Below, in pieces: positions 62,186 through 64,000 of a DNA stretch of 64,000 nucleotides. Under the pieces are notes generated by a model. It worked only from the letters and a program-made list of their open reading frames with translations, was not told the DNA's origin and made no database searches. This stretch comes from Gavia stellata. Lineage: Eukaryota; Chordata; Aves; Gaviiformes; Gaviidae. Both the position numbers and the translations under genes were made by a program. Location: NCBI RefSeq assembly GCF_030936135.1, contig NC_082637.1:59776044-59840043 (forward strand), read 5' to 3'. Position 1 is the stretch's first letter, and the number at the start of each line of letters is the position of its first letter.

Positions 62186-63041
62186 CTTAAACAGTAGCTG
62201 AGCAGCAATACTTCCGTTGTGATTAGAATTGTTGTCTGTCAAATGAAGTTCACATACATAGCAACCTATGAAGCAATTCAACACTGCAGTTGGACAGCTC
62301 TGTAATTAAAAGTGCCTGGTTTTGTACAGAAGTGGGTAAGGAGCAGTCATGAAACTTGGCTTAGCTGTGGGGATGGCAGTATCTGTCTGGGAAATACTTG
62401 GTGATGTGTATGTGGTGGTAACATCTCAAATTACCACAGCAGTTTTTTCTGTGATTTTTCAACCCCAGACAAAGCTAGCATATCAAAACACTGATATACA
62501 CAAAGCTGTATCAGGTCAACTGTAGGATGTGGCCATAATATGTTTTAGTTACATCAAACAATTTTTGTGAGATTGCTTTATGATTTGAACCAGTAATTTT
62601 ATTGTCACAAGGTTAAAACAGCATAGCAATTTCTAACAGATAACTAGACCAATTTCAGCTAAACTAGTAGAAATTCTGTGTGTGTATATATGCTTAAATG
62701 CTTCATCCTAGATTATTCCTTCATTAAACATGTTAGGAGTTTCTAAAAGTTGTCTACTAAAAATCTTTTTAATTTTATAACACTGTATTCCTGATAACCA
62801 TTAATTTATATATTTTCATGATATATCATGCAGATTTGTAGTAATTTAAGAAGGCATGAAAAATGTGTGTGTGTGTGTGTGTTCGGATGTAAAATTAATT
62901 GTGCTATGGTACTGTTCTGAAAGAGTACCACAATTACCAATGTTTTATTAAGATCTCTCAATATTCATTTCTCCTGTAAGAATGTGCATTCTTTGGTTAA
63001 ATTTTTAAACACTCCAGGAAGAATGTTGTTTGATCATAGCT
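62186..63041. other. Non-coding region
   Basis: About 860 bp, AT-rich, with a TG microsatellite at 62864-62882. No exon or repeat family recognised. Confidence 0.5.
62864..62882 (+). repeat. (TG)n microsatellite
   Basis: An uninterrupted TG run of about 9 units. Confidence 0.88.
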
Positions 63042-63170
63042 GTTCAAGGAACGTGTGGATGAGGCATCGTGGGACATGGTTTAGTGGGCATGGTGGTGTT
63101 GGTTGATGGTTGGACTTGATGAACTTACAAGTCTTTTCCAACCTTAGTGATTCTGTGATTCTGTGATATG
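63042..63170 (+). mobile_element. Very short CR1 3' end
   Basis: It covers only the last codons (FKERVDEAS-like), the short 3' UTR and two ATTCTGTG units. It closely resembles the end of the copy at 60800-60930. Confidence 0.92.
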
Positions 63171-64000
63171 CTGTGTATCAGTATTTTGTATCCAACTGGT
63201 CTAACAATGCAATGTTTCAACGATGAGGATTTTCAGAAATAGTAGCAGTACATAGATGAAACAGCAAGATTTGCTTTTACTTGAGAGGTTTAGTAAAACA
63301 GAAGACTGCAATTTATATCTCATTTTGAAAAGCCATTCTCATTCTTCTAATTGCTTTTTCTATTTTGAATGATGCCTAGAAAATGTCTGAGTTTTTAAAA
63401 TAATGATTATACTATTCATATGCATTGAGAACCACTTTTTTCAGGATTAAATTATCTGTGCTTTATAAATTCTTACTTTGTATGCTATGGATCACTGAAT
63501 CGATTAGCTGTACTGATTTTAGTGAAGTCAATGCCAAGCCTCCTGTTCAAACAGACAATATTTTATCCATAAATCTATGTGTGCTCCCTCCCGACCTACT
63601 CAGATCTTTCTCAATTGGAAGTTTATAGTAATAGAAGTATTAATGAGTTCAAAGGCAAGAATTTCATATATCCTTTTTCTTTAGTTCTCTCCCATCTGTG
63701 AATAATAAGGATTTCACAATAGTCTATTTGATTTTTACCATAATGTCTAGCTATGAGGTGAGAAGATTATCTTTTTCTGTGCATTTCTCTACCATGCTTT
63801 TTAATCAGCTGAAAAAGCTTCTTGTCCAGAAGTTAAGTGTTGTAGCTGGTGAAGCTGTCCTAGTGTATCCTGTTTGGAGTTCTCCTAGTCTGCAAGGATT
63901 GTTGTTTTTTTTTTCCTGGAGCAGGCTGCTTGGAAGCTCAGAGCTCTACAGAGCAAAAATAGATGGGTTGCTCTATTGCATTTACCTTCAATGAGCCCTG
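63171..64000. other. Non-coding region to window end
   Basis: About 830 bp. No exon or repeat recognised. The two open frames here lack motifs. Confidence 0.45.

Overview
This window looks like bird nuclear DNA. CR1 LINE fragments with the (ATTCTGTG)n 3' tail occur throughout. Several LTRs share one family layout (TG...CA ends, CRE-TATA promoter core). The only host gene I can recognise is spliced and matches LIX1 (limb expression 1). I found no rRNA, tRNA, CRISPR or prokaryote-type operon structure. Most long open frames are CR1 or endogenous retrovirus (ERV) remnants, not host genes.

Layout. 1-7707: a decayed ERV on the minus strand (5' LTR 7115-7707, primer site, leader ORF, gag, protease, RT, RNase H, start of integrase). 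A solo LTR (6199-6793) sits in its leader and a CR1 (about 375-2349) sits between RNase H and integrase. 7708-9860: about 180-bp satellite units that change orientation, with a degenerate telomere-like (CCCTAA)n block (8396-8757) and a worn LTR. 9866-11938: two CR1 pieces. 11939-36035: mostly non-coding DNA, with a CR1 (20610-23400, carrying a second CR1 inside), four LTRs between 27098 and 31158, and a young-looking CR1 piece (31750-32395). 36036-53445: exons 2-6 of LIX1 on the minus strand, with a CR1-inside-CR1 nest in intron 4. 56517-62185: a second CR1-inside-CR1 nest. 63042-63170: a CR1 tail.

The LIX1 copy appears broken. The exon 3 splice donor reads AT instead of GT, and exon 5 carries an in-frame TAA next to indels that otherwise restore frame. 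The first coding exon was not found. LIX1 lies in the LNPEP-LIX1-RIOK2-RGMB-CHD1 neighbourhood, which is Z-linked in birds. A decayed LIX1 in DNA this rich in nested retroelements fits a W-chromosome gametolog. That is an inference, and it is the hypothesis most worth testing.

The insertions give a relative history. The provirus was hit by a solo-LTR element (TSD TACCC) and by a CR1. Two older CR1s were each split by younger CR1s. Three solo LTRs of one family keep perfect 5-bp target duplications (TACCC, GGAGA, GTATA). All family assignments rest on motif recognition and recall, not on database searches.
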